From the NCBI RefSeq assembly GCF_004102045.2, contig NZ_CP029684.2:620001-684000 (forward strand): a stretch of DNA of 64,000 bases, read 5' to 3'. Positions 55,824 to 64,000 of the stretch are shown here, piece by piece. Every line of letters begins with the position of its first letter. Position 1 is the stretch's first letter. The notes below the pieces were generated by a model. It worked only from the letters and a program-made list of their open reading frames with translations, was not told the DNA's origin and did not search any database. This DNA comes from Oenococcus sicerae (lineage in GTDB: Bacteria; Bacillota; Bacilli; Lactobacillales; Lactobacillaceae). The translations under genes and the position numbers were made by a program.

Positions 55824-56672
55824 CTATTTTTCATTATTAATATTTTTTAAAAAGCTTTCCACAGTTCGCCGATAATCATGTAATTTATTTTCAATTAATA
55901 GGGCTTTGTCGTCATGCGTAAAACCAATACCTGTATTAATTAGACGCTCATAAAGTTTGGCAAATGGCAGCTGTTTAGCATAAGCTAAATCAATTTCTTT
56001 TTGCCGATCATACGCAACATGGCGAAACTCCAAATCTGAGATGCCGTCCTGGTCAATCGTGAGTAACAAATAATTTGCGCGGTGATTCTGCAACAACTTT
56101 GTCGAAACAGCCCAAGGCTCACCAACTGATCCTGGATTCAAAATCAGCTGTCCCTCATTTGAATATCTCATTAACTGTTGGTGCACGTGCGCATAAATGA
56201 TGATATCGGCTTTGGTATGGTCACTAAAAGAATCAAAATTTTCTTGTGGATTCGTCGGCAATAAAGCATGACCATGATCAGAAGTCGGGCTGTTATGATA
56301 CAAGGCAAAACTGAGACCATCGATAGCAAATTCTTGTTTAAAAGGCAGCTTTTTTATTTGTGACCGAACCACTTGTGAAAAATGTTCCTCATCAAATTTG
56401 ACCTGCATCACAGCTGCAATGTCTTCAGGATCATCCAAATCAACTAAATCTGTCTGTTTCACTTGATCATAAGTGTCTTCCCAATTACCGCGTAAATAAT
56501 GCGTCGTATTGATCGCATTCAACAACTCATAACAGCGTTGCGAGCCGGGACCAGTCAAAGCGATATCGCCCAAGGACCAAAATTCATCGACTTGGTGCTT
56601 TTTTGCATCTTCAATGACGCTTGCTAAAGCAGTTGCATTGCCGTGACTGTCTGAAACAACTGCAATTTTCAT
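55824..56672 (-). CDS. Metallophosphoesterase, YfcE/calcineurin-like
   Basis: A 282-residue protein with the phosphodiesterase metal motifs DSHGN (residues 8-12), SLGDIALTGPG, LRGNWEDT and YAHVHQQL, then LILNPGSVG. The YfcE-like group act on phosphodiesters or nucleotides such as ApnA. The C-terminal 70 residues are an extra helical part. Substrate unknown. Short AT-rich leader with no regulatory site recognised. Confidence 0.85.
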   Translation of the reverse strand: MKIAVVSDSHGNATALASVIEDAKKHQVDEFWSLGDIALTGPGSQRCYELLNAINTTHYLRGNWEDTYDQVKQTDLVDLDDPEDIAAVMQVKFDEEHFSQVVRSQIKKLPFKQEFAIDGLSFALYHNSPTSDHGHALLPTNPQENFDSFSDHTKADIIIYAHVHQQLMRYSNEGQLILNPGSVGEPWAVSTKLLQNHRANYLLLTIDQDGISDLEFRHVAYDRQKEIDLAYAKQLPFAKLYERLINTGIGFTHDDKALLIENKLHDYRRTVESFLKNINNEK

Positions 56673-56820
56673 CTAGATATTCCCACCTTTTTCACTTCTA
56701 CCATAATGCCACAATTCTTTAATCCTGATTTAACAGTTGGTTTTACCATATTTAATCTATATTTTATTTTAAAGAAATATGATGTTGCCATCAGTGATTG
56801 ACTGGTGATAGGAGATAGAA

Positions 56821-57048
56821 ATGAAATTAATCAATACAAGCAAATTGTTAACTAGGTTTCATAAAGAAAACGATTCAATGGTTGGTCTATCTAAATCAAA
56901 AGTTGTCTATAAAAGATATCTTAAAAAAATCGAATTATTGGTCGAAGTTGTTAAAGACAAAATTTACTTGATCCCGATCAATGCTTTCTATGTATATAAA
57001 CCGGTCCGAATCGAAGTCAGGAACAGCCCTAAAAACAACCGCTTCTAA
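56821..57048 (+). CDS. Small basic protein of unknown function
   Basis: A 75-residue lysine- and arginine-rich protein starting MKLINTSKLLTRFH. AGGAGA lies 5 bases before the ATG and a perfect terminator follows, so the gene looks real. A central KKIELLVEVVKDKIYLIP stretch is amphipathic beta/alpha; there is no signal peptide. No family is recognised. A hairpin CATCAGT / ACTGGTG lies just before the ribosome site. Confidence 0.55.
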   Translation: MKLINTSKLLTRFHKENDSMVGLSKSKVVYKRYLKKIELLVEVVKDKIYLIPINAFYVYKPVRIEVRNSPKNNRF

Positions 57049-57071
57049 GAAATTAAATATCAGCCGTTAAT

Positions 57072-57094
57072 GTCAGCTTTGCTGACTTTTTTTA
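57072..57094 (+). terminator. Terminator after the small basic protein
   Basis: GTCAGC TTT GCTGAC followed by seven T. Confidence 0.85.
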
Positions 57095-57952
57095 TGTCAA
57101 AGACCCAGCCACATCAGTTTCTAGTTTGACAAATCCCAGCTTTTCGTACAAATGGTAAGCGGCTTTAGCATGGTCGCTTTGAACTAAGTATAAATAATCA
57201 ACCTGTTGATGATGCAACCCATAGCAAACAGCTGTAATAAGTTGAGTAGCTGCATGGTGCCTGAGAAAATGAGTATCCGTGGCAATAAAATCCAAATGTG
57301 CATTTTTCCGATCAAGATCAATATCAACAATTGCATAACTTTGAATGATGTCGTGGTCATAAAGCAGCCATAGGGAATGGCTGTAAGAAAGGTTGGTTAA
57401 TAAATTGGTCATCGTTCTCTTTGCATGATGGAAAGCCATTTCATGCAACTGATGAACTCTCTTATAAATACTACTACTGACAGTTTCTTGCCAATGTTCG
57501 ATTCTTACCGTCGGTAGTTCAGGCATACTGCCTGCATGAGCTAATGATTTCCGCCAAATATTTTCGTAGGTTAACTTGTTCTTTCTCATTATTAGCTGTT
57601 CAGTCAGCCATGTATCTTGCTCTTTGAAAAAGAACATTGTTTCCACATGCTGTTTTTTATTGACCAGATATTTTTGCAAAAGGTGCTCTCGCAAGGGCTC
57701 ATTGTATGGAAGTGTCATCGGTCCCCATATCTCATCGATCAAATTTGGGCCACTTTGGTACTGATCCACAATCATGGCGGCCAGCAAGCCGCCTCTTTCA
57801 TTCGTCTCAAACAGTGATTGGTATAAGCTTAAATTTTGCAAGTCTTGAGTGATCTCAGCCAAAGTATCAGCTACGTGCAGACTTGATTGTATTTTCAACT
57901 GGTTAGCTTTTTCAATGAATACCGCAAGTTCCGGAATCTTAATCTCACTCAT
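57092..57952 (-). CDS. GNAT-family acetyltransferase-like protein
   Basis: A 286-residue protein whose C-terminal half (about 150-280) has GNAT features: LWLLYDHDIIQSYAIVDID, a beta-bulge strand, and AAYHLYEKLGFVKLE at the end. The N-terminal half is probably a second, decayed GNAT domain. ATG 57952 is used, AAGGA lying 6 bases upstream. Acceptor substrate unknown. Confidence 0.7.
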   Translation of the reverse strand: MSEIKIPELAVFIEKANQLKIQSSLHVADTLAEITQDLQNLSLYQSLFETNERGGLLAAMIVDQYQSGPNLIDEIWGPMTLPYNEPLREHLLQKYLVNKKQHVETMFFFKEQDTWLTEQLIMRKNKLTYENIWRKSLAHAGSMPELPTVRIEHWQETVSSSIYKRVHQLHEMAFHHAKRTMTNLLTNLSYSHSLWLLYDHDIIQSYAIVDIDLDRKNAHLDFIATDTHFLRHHAATQLITAVCYGLHHQQVDYLYLVQSDHAKAAYHLYEKLGFVKLETDVAGSLT

Positions 57953-58113
57953 TCGCATTCCTTTTTAACTATGCTAACACGATCCAGCAACCCATAGCAG
58001 GCTCCGTCGCCTATTTTGCAGCTAATAAAGACATTCTTGACATCTGAGCTTATTTAACAATTTTTTCCTAATTGCGACCATTTAAACGTAATAATAAGTG
58101 TGCAAAAAATATA

Positions 58114-58254
58114 TTGAAAAGGAAAAAAGTAACGAAAACCGTAAAAGACAAAATTGTGTCATATATAGGTTTGGCCAGTGCGGGTTATACTGTCGCTAAA
58201 GCAATAGACGCTATGGACAAAATAAAAAATAATGGTTACTTGGAATTATGGTGA
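58114..58254 (+). CDS. Small unknown protein, first of a pair
   Basis: About 46 residues from TTG 58114: basic N-terminus (MKRKKVTKTVKDKIV) then SYIGLASAGYTVAKAI, a small-residue amphipathic or hydrophobic helix, and a tail ending LELW. The frame overlaps the next gene at TGATG/ATGG, suggesting translational coupling. The start is uncertain (TTG 58072 gives 60 residues). Bacteriocin-like composition but no double-glycine leader. Unrecognised. Confidence 0.4.
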   Translation: MKRKKVTKTVKDKIVSYIGLASAGYTVAKAIDAMDKIKNNGYLELW

Positions 58255-58259
58255 TGAGT

Positions 58260-58442
58260 ATGAATATAAGACTAAAAAAAGCTTTGATCAACGGTATCAC
58301 CGCAGCAATTGTCATACCAAGTGTGACAGTGCTTTGGGATCTAATTTTTCGCGCACCTTTGGCGGCTATTTCCAATTATTTACAGATAGCTGCTATTTGT
58401 CTTGTGGCCTTTTCCGCTCTTTCCTTTTGGCGGGACAAGTAG
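58260..58442 (+). CDS. Small two-helix membrane protein, second of a pair
   Basis: 60 residues from ATG 58260 (upstream in-frame ATGs at 58248 and 58254 are alternatives): MNIRLKKALINGITAAIVIP then two hydrophobic helices and FWRDK at the end. Overlaps the preceding small gene. Size and topology fit an immunity-type or holin-like protein, but no family is recognised. Convergent with fumarase. Confidence 0.5.
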   Translation: MNIRLKKALINGITAAIVIPSVTVLWDLIFRAPLAAISNYLQIAAICLVAFSALSFWRDK

Positions 58443-58472
58443 TAATAGCCCGCTATCGCATTTTCAGATCAA

Positions 58473-59855
58473 TTAACGATCAATATTTGTCATCGCTAAC
58501 GGGTCGACCCAGTTATCAAATTCCTCTTGGGTTACATATCCGCTACCGACTGCCGCTTCTTGTAAAGAAGTCTTTTCATGCAAGGCTTTTTGAGCAATTT
58601 TGGCAGATTTTTCATAACCAATATGTGGACTCAAAGCGGTGACGGTCATCAAAGAATCATCGACTGATGCCGACATACGATCACGGTTAACTGTAATGCC
58701 GCCAATCAAATGCCGATCAACAGAATCGATCACTTGTGTTAACAAATTGGCACTTTCTAGAAAACTGCTAATGATCAAAGGTTTGTAGACATTCATTTCG
58801 AAATTTCCTTGACTAGCAGCAAAGCTGATCGTGGTGTCATTGCCAAAAACACGTGCGCAAACCATTGTCAGTGCCTCGATTTGCGTCGGATTCACTTTTC
58901 CGGGCATGATCGAAGAACCCGGTTCATTAGCTGGAATGTTAATTTCACCATAGCCGGCTCGCGGACCACTAGCTAGAAAACGAATATCGTTGCCAATTTT
59001 AATCAAATCCGCGGCCAGTGTTTTTAAAATACCATGAACAAAGTTAAGACCACTATGAGCAGCTAAAGCCTGAAACTTGTTAGCTGCCAGCTGATAATCA
59101 ACTGATTTTTGAACTGATAATTGTTCGACCATGGCAGTATCAAAACCCGTAACAGTATTCAAGCCGGTCCCGACAGCCGTTGCCCCGATCGGCAATTCAA
59201 GCAGGGTTCTTTTGCCATCTTCTAAATAACTCAAATCATGATGAACTTGGCTGACCCAGCCGCTGATCTCTTGGCCAAAAGTGATCGGCGTGGCATCTTG
59301 TAAATGTGTGCGGCCAATTTTAACTACTTGCCTAAATTCCGCAGCTTTAGCAGTTAACGATTTTTCAAATTGGCTTAAAACAGTTAATAATTTTTTAACT
59401 GCATCATAAGCGGCCATCGCCATTGCTGTTGGAAAAACGTCATTTGAACTTTGAGAATGATTAACATCATCATTAACCAGTAGGGTTATGTGCGGATTAA
59501 TTGAGGCTGCCAAGTGGACGATCACTTCATTAACATTCATATTTGTTTGTGTGCCGCTGCCCGTTTGATAAACGACCAAGGGAAAAGCATCCGCATAATC
59601 GCCAGCTAGTAATTGATCAACTGTTTTAACAATCAAATCGGCCTTTTCATTCGTGATCTCGTGATTTTTTTTGTTCACGATCGCAGCAGCTTTTTTGACT
59701 TCTAACAAAGCACGGATCATTTCAAAAGGCATTGGACCGCCAATTTTAAAATTGTTGCGGCTTCTTTGCGTCTGTGGACCCCACAAAACATTTTTCGGTA
59801 TTTTGACCTCGCCCAAACTGTCTTTTTCGATTCGATAATCTTTATTATTTGTCAT
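58473..59855 (-). CDS. fumC: Fumarate hydratase, class II
   Basis: A 460-residue FumC with the superfamily signature GSSIMPGKVNPTQ, TGSGTQTNMNVNEV and GRTHLQDATPITFGQE. It interconverts fumarate and malate. With PEP carboxylase it gives part of a reductive TCA branch. AAGGGGC precedes the start. It forms its own unit between small genes and a divergent acetyltransferase. Confidence 0.95.
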   Translation of the reverse strand: MTNNKDYRIEKDSLGEVKIPKNVLWGPQTQRSRNNFKIGGPMPFEMIRALLEVKKAAAIVNKKNHEITNEKADLIVKTVDQLLAGDYADAFPLVVYQTGSGTQTNMNVNEVIVHLAASINPHITLLVNDDVNHSQSSNDVFPTAMAMAAYDAVKKLLTVLSQFEKSLTAKAAEFRQVVKIGRTHLQDATPITFGQEISGWVSQVHHDLSYLEDGKRTLLELPIGATAVGTGLNTVTGFDTAMVEQLSVQKSVDYQLAANKFQALAAHSGLNFVHGILKTLAADLIKIGNDIRFLASGPRAGYGEINIPANEPGSSIMPGKVNPTQIEALTMVCARVFGNDTTISFAASQGNFEMNVYKPLIISSFLESANLLTQVIDSVDRHLIGGITVNRDRMSASVDDSLMTVTALSPHIGYEKSAKIAQKALHEKTSLQEAAVGSGYVTQEEFDNWVDPLAMTNIDR

Positions 59856-59945
59856 TTAGAGGCCCCTTGTATTTCACGGAAAATTCGTTATTGAAATGAC
59901 TCACCAGGATCATTATTTCATAAGAAAATTGGTTATAGTTAAAAC

Positions 59946-60411
59946 ATGTCAATGAAATTAACTTTAATTACTGAAACCAATTATGAGTCGTTTGTTTCTC
60001 GTGCCATCAAATGAGTACGCTCAAGACAAAATTGATGCTGGTAGTTGGGATGCTAAATCAGCCAATCAAAAAGCCCAAGCAGAATTTAAGCAGTTGCTGC
60101 CAGAGGGGCTCAAGAGCAAGGGCAACTATATTTACAGCATTTTAGATGACGATACAAAAGTCGGTATTATCTGGATCGCAAAACTTGCTTCGAATCCCGG
60201 CATGGCTTTTATCTATGATTTTAGAGTCTTTGACGCTTTCCAAAATAAAGGCTTGGGCACCGAGGCATTGACCCTAGCAGCTAAACAAGCCAAAGCACTT
60301 GGCTTTAAAACATTAGGACTACACGTTTTCGGCAGCAACGCACGTGCGATTCATGTTTACGAAAAGAGTGCTTTCCAAATTGCTGACATCAACATGCAAA
60401 AAACACTGTAA
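59946..60411 (+). pseudogene. GNAT acetyltransferase gene with one-base frameshift
   Basis: The gene starts at ATG 59946 (MSMKLTLITETNYESFVSRAIK) and then meets a stop at ATC AAA TGA. Dropping one T gives AAA GAG TAC GCT, joining RAIK to EYAQDKIDAGSW, the normal GNAT N-terminus. The rest, with VFDAFQNKGLGTEALTLA and GSNARAIHVYEKSAFQ, is intact to 60411. TATAGT lies 6 bases before ATG, a leaderless-type start. Either a young pseudogene or a sequencing error. Confidence 0.75.
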
Positions 60412-60416
60412 AACGA

Positions 60417-60863
60417 TCAACTCTCGTCAGTATCAAACATAATCGTGACCGGACCGTCATTAACCAGCTCAACTTGCATATGAGCACCGAATTCACCAGT
60501 CTGAACAGATAAATTTTCATGAGCGAGTTTCTTATTCAATAGATCATAAATTCTTTCGGCATGCTGCGGCTGGCCGGCTTTTGTAAAACTGGGGCGATTA
60601 CCCTTTTTTGTGTCAGCATATAAAGTAAATTGCGAAATGGATAGAATAGCACCACCGACGTCTTTGATGGAAAGATTCATTTTATCGTTTTCATCAGCAA
60701 AAACACGTAAAAAGACAATTTTATGAACTAAATAGTCAACTGTCTTCTCATCATCTGTATCTTCAATTCCAACAAGCAGTAAAAAACCGGCTTTAATTTG
60801 GCCCAGCTTCTTTTCAGCAACAAAAACAGCTGCCGAACTAACTTTTTGCAACACAATTCGCAT
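60417..60863 (-). CDS. dtd: D-aminoacyl-tRNA deacylase
   Basis: A 148-residue Dtd: MRIVLQKVSSAAV at the N-terminus, the active-site SQFTLYADTKKGNRPSF and the GP motif in VNDGPVTIMFD. It clears D-amino acids from tRNA. ATG 60863 is used; GGAGG lies 11 bases upstream. Ends 5 bases from the convergent GNAT gene. Confidence 0.93.
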   Translation of the reverse strand: MRIVLQKVSSAAVFVAEKKLGQIKAGFLLLVGIEDTDDEKTVDYLVHKIVFLRVFADENDKMNLSIKDVGGAILSISQFTLYADTKKGNRPSFTKAGQPQHAERIYDLLNKKLAHENLSVQTGEFGAHMQVELVNDGPVTIMFDTDES

Positions 60864-60940
60864 TTTTAAAATGACCTCCAAAATAATTAAAAGGCTGATC
60901 TTCAGTTTAATTAATGCTGCTATTATACAATGACAGTAAC

Positions 60941-61729
60941 ATGTTCACTAAAATGAAAAACTTTAAAAATTCCTATCGTAATCTGGCTTCTTGGCTTTTA
61001 AACCAAGGACTACGTTTACCTCAATCAGAACGTGATCCTGAAGAAATTCAAATCATCGAGAATTTGTCCAACAGCAGCCAGGAAAATACAAAACTGAGCC
61101 ATATGGCGAAGATTTTTCAAAATATCATGCAGAGACGTTTGTACCGGCCTTTTCTGATATTGATCATTGGATTATTCATATTACCGATTTTTATACCAGC
61201 TTTAAAACTGATCGCAGACTTGATTTTATGGATCGTAATTCTATTTATTGCCTTAGTTTTTTTCTCGTTATATCTTTCTTTAGCAGATGTTTGGGCTGCG
61301 ACTCATCCAGATAAAATTTATGATCGCCAAACACGTTTTCAATTAAAAAATGACAGCTATGAAAACTCTTTGGCTGTCGTCACCACGGGGAAATGGTACG
61401 AGAAAATTATCTATTCAAATTTTCTGCGTGGTTTTATCCAATTGATCAATTCGGGCTGGTTTCAGTGGACAGCTTTGATTATTATTTTCTTGCCAAACAA
61501 TTTCCAAGATACTTTTTTAACCGCAATTACAAATATTTTCTTTGTTGTTATTATCGTTAATATCTTTTCAAATTCGAAGATCATTCAATATCGACGCAAT
61601 CATAACTTACCATCTTATTCGTATTTGCCTTTAAGCGAATACTTTGCCTGGACTAGCATACTATCCGATCTGTTGTTTGTATTGTGGCTAGCAGCTCAGA
61701 TCGCTGACATTTTACATGAATTAATTTAA
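60941..61729 (+). CDS. Polytopic membrane protein, unknown function
   Basis: About 262 residues: a polar N-terminus of about 65 residues, two helices (near 70-115), a cytoplasmic-type loop with DVWAATHPDKIYDRQ, then three more helices. No family recognised. Start uncertain: ATG 60914 gives 271 residues; TACAAT at 60926-60931 favours 60941. The metalloprotease gene begins 2 bases after its stop, so the two are probably co-translated and may work together. Confidence 0.6.
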   Translation: MFTKMKNFKNSYRNLASWLLNQGLRLPQSERDPEEIQIIENLSNSSQENTKLSHMAKIFQNIMQRRLYRPFLILIIGLFILPIFIPALKLIADLILWIVILFIALVFFSLYLSLADVWAATHPDKIYDRQTRFQLKNDSYENSLAVVTTGKWYEKIIYSNFLRGFIQLINSGWFQWTALIIIFLPNNFQDTFLTAITNIFFVVIIVNIFSNSKIIQYRRNHNLPSYSYLPLSEYFAWTSILSDLLFVLWLAAQIADILHELI

Positions 61730-61731
61730 TC

Positions 61732-62301
61732 ATGTTTAACAAAATAAATAAAAAAATTTTTTTCCGTGCTTTCTCAATTCTTGCGATTTTGCTGCTGGTT
61801 TCTAGTAGTCTGATCGCTGTAATTAATTTATACCGACCACCAATCAAAGAGGTGATCATGCAGACACAAGTAGCGAAAAATAATCGAGTGGTCATCAATA
61901 CTTCCCAAACAGCATTCAAAAAACAAGTTACACAAGCAGCTAATACTTGGAACAAAGATTTAAAAAGACAACTTTTCATGATTAATAATCATGAAAAACC
62001 AACCATCGTCATCTATGATCTAGCCAATAAGCAAATAAAACAGCTGTTGAAAGATCGTGATTATGGTGAACATATTTTAGCTGCAACCGGTAAAGGTGTC
62101 GTTTATGTGAATGCGAGTTTTATGGATCAAACAGATAATAGAGATCTTCTTGTGCCTGTGATCGAACATGAATTGGGCCATGTGATAGGTCTAAAGCATA
62201 TCAACGGTGATGCATTGATGAACGCTTCGATTCAGCCAACTTCATACATTACAAAGTATGACCTAAAAGTAGCTCGATACATTCTACTGCACAATCATTG
62301 A
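61732..62301 (+). CDS. Matrixin-like zinc metalloprotease, membrane-anchored
   Basis: A 189-residue protein with an N-terminal membrane anchor or signal (residues 10-33) and a small metzincin domain. The zinc motif is EHELGHVIGLKH (HExxHxxGxxH) near residues 145-156, followed by a Met-turn candidate in ALMNAS. The catalytic domain would face outside. Coupled to the polytopic membrane protein gene. Substrate unknown; such small matrixin-like proteins in lactic acid bacteria are poorly studied. Confidence 0.82.
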   Translation: MFNKINKKIFFRAFSILAILLLVSSSLIAVINLYRPPIKEVIMQTQVAKNNRVVINTSQTAFKKQVTQAANTWNKDLKRQLFMINNHEKPTIVIYDLANKQIKQLLKDRDYGEHILAATGKGVVYVNASFMDQTDNRDLLVPVIEHELGHVIGLKHINGDALMNASIQPTSYITKYDLKVARYILLHNH

Positions 62302-62893
62302 CCTAAGAAACGTGTTAACCATTCCGCCCCATAAACCAGTGCCAAACTATAGACGGCGATCGAAGCCGGTTTTCCCAACAGAATGATCCAGGTGAATTTT
62401 TTGTAGGTCATTTCTGTCAAACTTGAAATAAGGACAAGCACATCGTCAGGCGCAAAAGGAAAAAAATCATCAAAGCAAAGAAAGTATCCCATCTTTTCTG
62501 ATTTTCTAATTTCGACAGATATTTATTATGCATTTCTTGGCTAACAAAGTGCACCACAAAGGCTCGACCATAGTGTCGGCCAAGGAAGAATAGTATTAAC
62601 GACCCCAACACAATGCCAAGATAATTATAAATAAAACCCCACAAGGGTCCGAACATCAAAACACCTGCTGCAGTGGAAACGCCACCCGGAATAATCGGAA
62701 TAACCACCTGAATAATCTGAATAAAAATAAAAATAGCTGGTGCAAAAATACCTTTACCTTTCATAAAGGATTGCAATTTTTTTGGATCCTGAAAATAGCC
62801 AAGCTGATAAAATTTGATCGATAAAAAAATCATCGCAATCAAAATCACGATCGTAGCTGTAGTAATCAATTTTTTGCTAGTCTGTGTACGCAT
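62295..62893 (-). pseudogene. TVP38/TMEM64 (DedA-like) membrane protein, frameshifted in a T run
   Basis: Two frames give one TVP38-family protein of about 200 residues. The first runs from ATG 62893 through IIPIIPGGVSTAAGVLMFGP to FALMIFF, the second continues PFAPDDVLVLISSLTEM to GAEWLTRFLGQ. At the join the coding strand has ATGA then seven T then CC; eight T would restore MIFFPFAPDD, the family's conserved motif. A one-base contraction of a homopolymer. Could be switched on by slippage, inactive or a read error. Confidence 0.8.
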
Positions 62894-62970
62894 TCAATTA
62901 ATAAGTCGTATTTTTCTTGGAAAATCGTAAAAACTATTCCATTATCGTAGCATTTATAGACTGATGTTCG

Positions 62971-64000
62971 CTAAAAACTAATAACTTCATTTTTGCTTGC
63001 TATTTTAGCCGTCAAGCCTTCTCCTCTTAAGGCTGCCGCTTCTATTTCCGGCTTAAAAGAATGCCAAGGAATTGTCAATTTGGCGTGCACCCGTTTGGCA
63101 GCTTTTAATAGATCTGCTTGCGTCGCGTGACCCGAAGCGCCTGCGTAAATAAATTCAGCCGCAAATTGTGTTAATTTAGCTTGCTGAAGCTGATATCTGG
63201 GATCATAATCACCTAAAGGCTCACCATTCATCTGTAAGAAAATCGGTTTATAAAAATCTTTTAAATAATCCAAGTGATCGTAGCTGTTTTGCAAAACATA
63301 ATTTTCCGGGTAAGCGATTATTTGCGATAGATCAATATCTTTGCCAAGTACCAGCGGTCGGGTCTTTGGGAAAAATTGTTTTAGTAATCCGGCATAAAAA
63401 GATTCCCAAACAATTGGTCGACCAAAGTCGTTAGCAGCCATTTCCAGTGCATATAGACGTTCAACGTTTCTTGGATAAGGATTGATAGCTAACAGATGAT
63501 TCGATGGTAGTTTATCAATAAAATGTTGAAGCAGATCTGCTTCAACATTTGTAGATGCCGCTTGCGCATGATCGCCTTTATCATCATCGAAAGAAAAACT
63601 GGTTCCCTCAATTAAAAATAAATCCGGCTGTGTTTGCGCCACAGCTTGTGTCCAATGGTCAAGTCTTTGGGGATAGGGACCGTTATAACGCAAGTCACCA
63701 GAATGAACAAAATGGTGTCCTTGATCATCAACTACTTCAATAGCACTAGCACCAATAACATCATGGTCAGACTGAAAGAAAGTAACAGTAAAGGGACCGA
63801 TTTTGACCATTTGCCCATAGTCAACCGCTTGCAGATCGGCAATAGGCAGCTCATCGCCGGCTTGAATCAAATCATCATACAATTTTTTAGATTGTGCAGA
63901 CATATAGATCGGCAGCTGGGGCTTCAAAAATTTTAAAGCACCAATATGATCAATATGCAGATGTGAAATAAAAATTGCTTGCTGGTCATAAGTCTGCCTA
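62971..64000 (-). CDS. Metallo-beta-lactamase-fold hydrolase, 5' end cut off
   Basis: The frame is open to the right edge, 343 codons. It holds HLHIDHIGAL (the HxHxDH zinc motif, near 63,960), SDHDVIGASAIEV, VHSGDLRYNG and SGHATQADL. The arrangement of an MBL core plus a domain with GHATQ resembles the RNase J / beta-CASP-like or YkqC-type proteins and related MBL exonucleases, but only part is visible, so the subfamily stays open. Confidence 0.8.
   Translation of the reverse strand, partial: RQTYDQQAIFISHLHIDHIGALKFLKPQLPIYMSAQSKKLYDDLIQAGDELPIADLQAVDYGQMVKIGPFTVTFFQSDHDVIGASAIEVVDDQGHHFVHSGDLRYNGPYPQRLDHWTQAVAQTQPDLFLIEGTSFSFDDDKGDHAQAASTNVEADLLQHFIDKLPSNHLLAINPYPRNVERLYALEMAANDFGRPIVWESFYAGLLKQFFPKTRPLVLGKDIDLSQIIAYPENYVLQNSYDHLDYLKDFYKPIFLQMNGEPLGDYDPRYQLQQAKLTQFAAEFIYAGASGHATQADLLKAAKRVHAKLTIPWHSFKPEIEAAALRGEGLTAKIASKNEVISF

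Noticed and set aside
58232-58642. Plus-strand frame of 136 codons
   Set aside because: It overlaps the small membrane protein in another frame and runs antisense into fumarase; no domain or conservation-like pattern.
59990-60020. Programmed +1 frameshift in the acetyltransferase gene
   Set aside because: AAA TGA lacks the slippery codon and upstream Shine-Dalgarno-like stimulator known from prfB; simple indel is likelier.

Overview
The window looks like a chromosomal segment of a heterofermentative lactic acid bacterium of the Leuconostoc/Oenococcus group, most likely an Oenococcus relative. The reasons are a phosphoketolase, an archaeal-type PEP carboxylase (in bacteria known mainly from Oenococcus, Leuconostoc and Clostridium), mevalonate-pathway HMG-CoA reductase, class II fumarase, RNA polymerase delta subunit, sucrose phosphorylase and low-to-moderate GC. 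No phage, insertion sequence or CRISPR array was seen. The species call is inference.

Layout. 1-5.3 kb: a cut-off Rgg-like regulator with a perfect palindrome before a divergent MFS pump; a TetR regulator with its operator and a MacB-type ABC exporter; an HD hydrolase. 5.3-9.5 kb: sucrose phosphorylase, aldo/keto reductase, C69 dipeptidase. 9.5-15.3 kb: housekeeping block of L31, MurA (with Asp in place of the fosfomycin-target Cys), CTP synthase with a pyrG-type attenuator, RpoE delta, DUF1934 and a YwfO-type HD protein. 15.3-21.3 kb: metal and stress block of two UspA proteins, two VIT/CCC1 transporters, MntH with an MntR-like box, a CDF transporter and a zinc-less sirtuin. 21.3-25 kb: PEP carboxylase, HMG-CoA reductase and TrpS, overlapping head to tail with the sirtuin and CDF genes. 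25-31 kb: two ABC transporters around a YtrA-type GntR regulator, then FetAB. 31-33.6 kb: amino-acid ABC fusion protein and asparaginase.

33.6-35.3 kb is decayed and unusual: a frameshifted hydratase behind a (TTTTC)n pentanucleotide tract, two microproteins on either side of a long bidirectional terminator, and a MarR-family remnant. 35.3-45.7 kb is a sugar locus (esterase, LacI regulator, two permeases, binding protein, a GH94-type phosphorylase of about 1070 residues, GH3 beta-glucosidase) whose content matches the Listeria beta-1,2-glucooligosaccharide (sophoro-oligosaccharide) locus. Two copies of the palindrome GAAACGTTTC and nearby cre-like boxes suggest local LacI plus CcpA control. 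Products would feed the phosphoketolase at 45.8-48.2 kb.

48.4-51.2 kb: YbaK, an HELSH membrane protein, T-box controlled TyrS and tRNA-Ala(CGC) with a tandem duplication of its 3' end. 51.2-55.8 kb: a cellobiose-type PTS with 6-phospho-beta-glucosidase and a divergent RpiR regulator. 55.8-64 kb: phosphoesterase, acetyltransferases, small unknown genes, fumarase, Dtd, a membrane protein paired with a matrixin-like metalloprotease, a frameshifted TVP38 protein and a cut-off metallo-beta-lactamase-fold protein.

Two themes run through the window. Several genes (for example trpS, ybaK, murA, DUF1934, ywfO) have a good -10 box 6-8 bases before the start codon and no Shine-Dalgarno sequence, which suggests leaderless mRNAs. 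Three genes carry single-base frameshifts, two of them in T runs, which fits the known absence of MutS/MutL in Oenococcus if that assignment is right.
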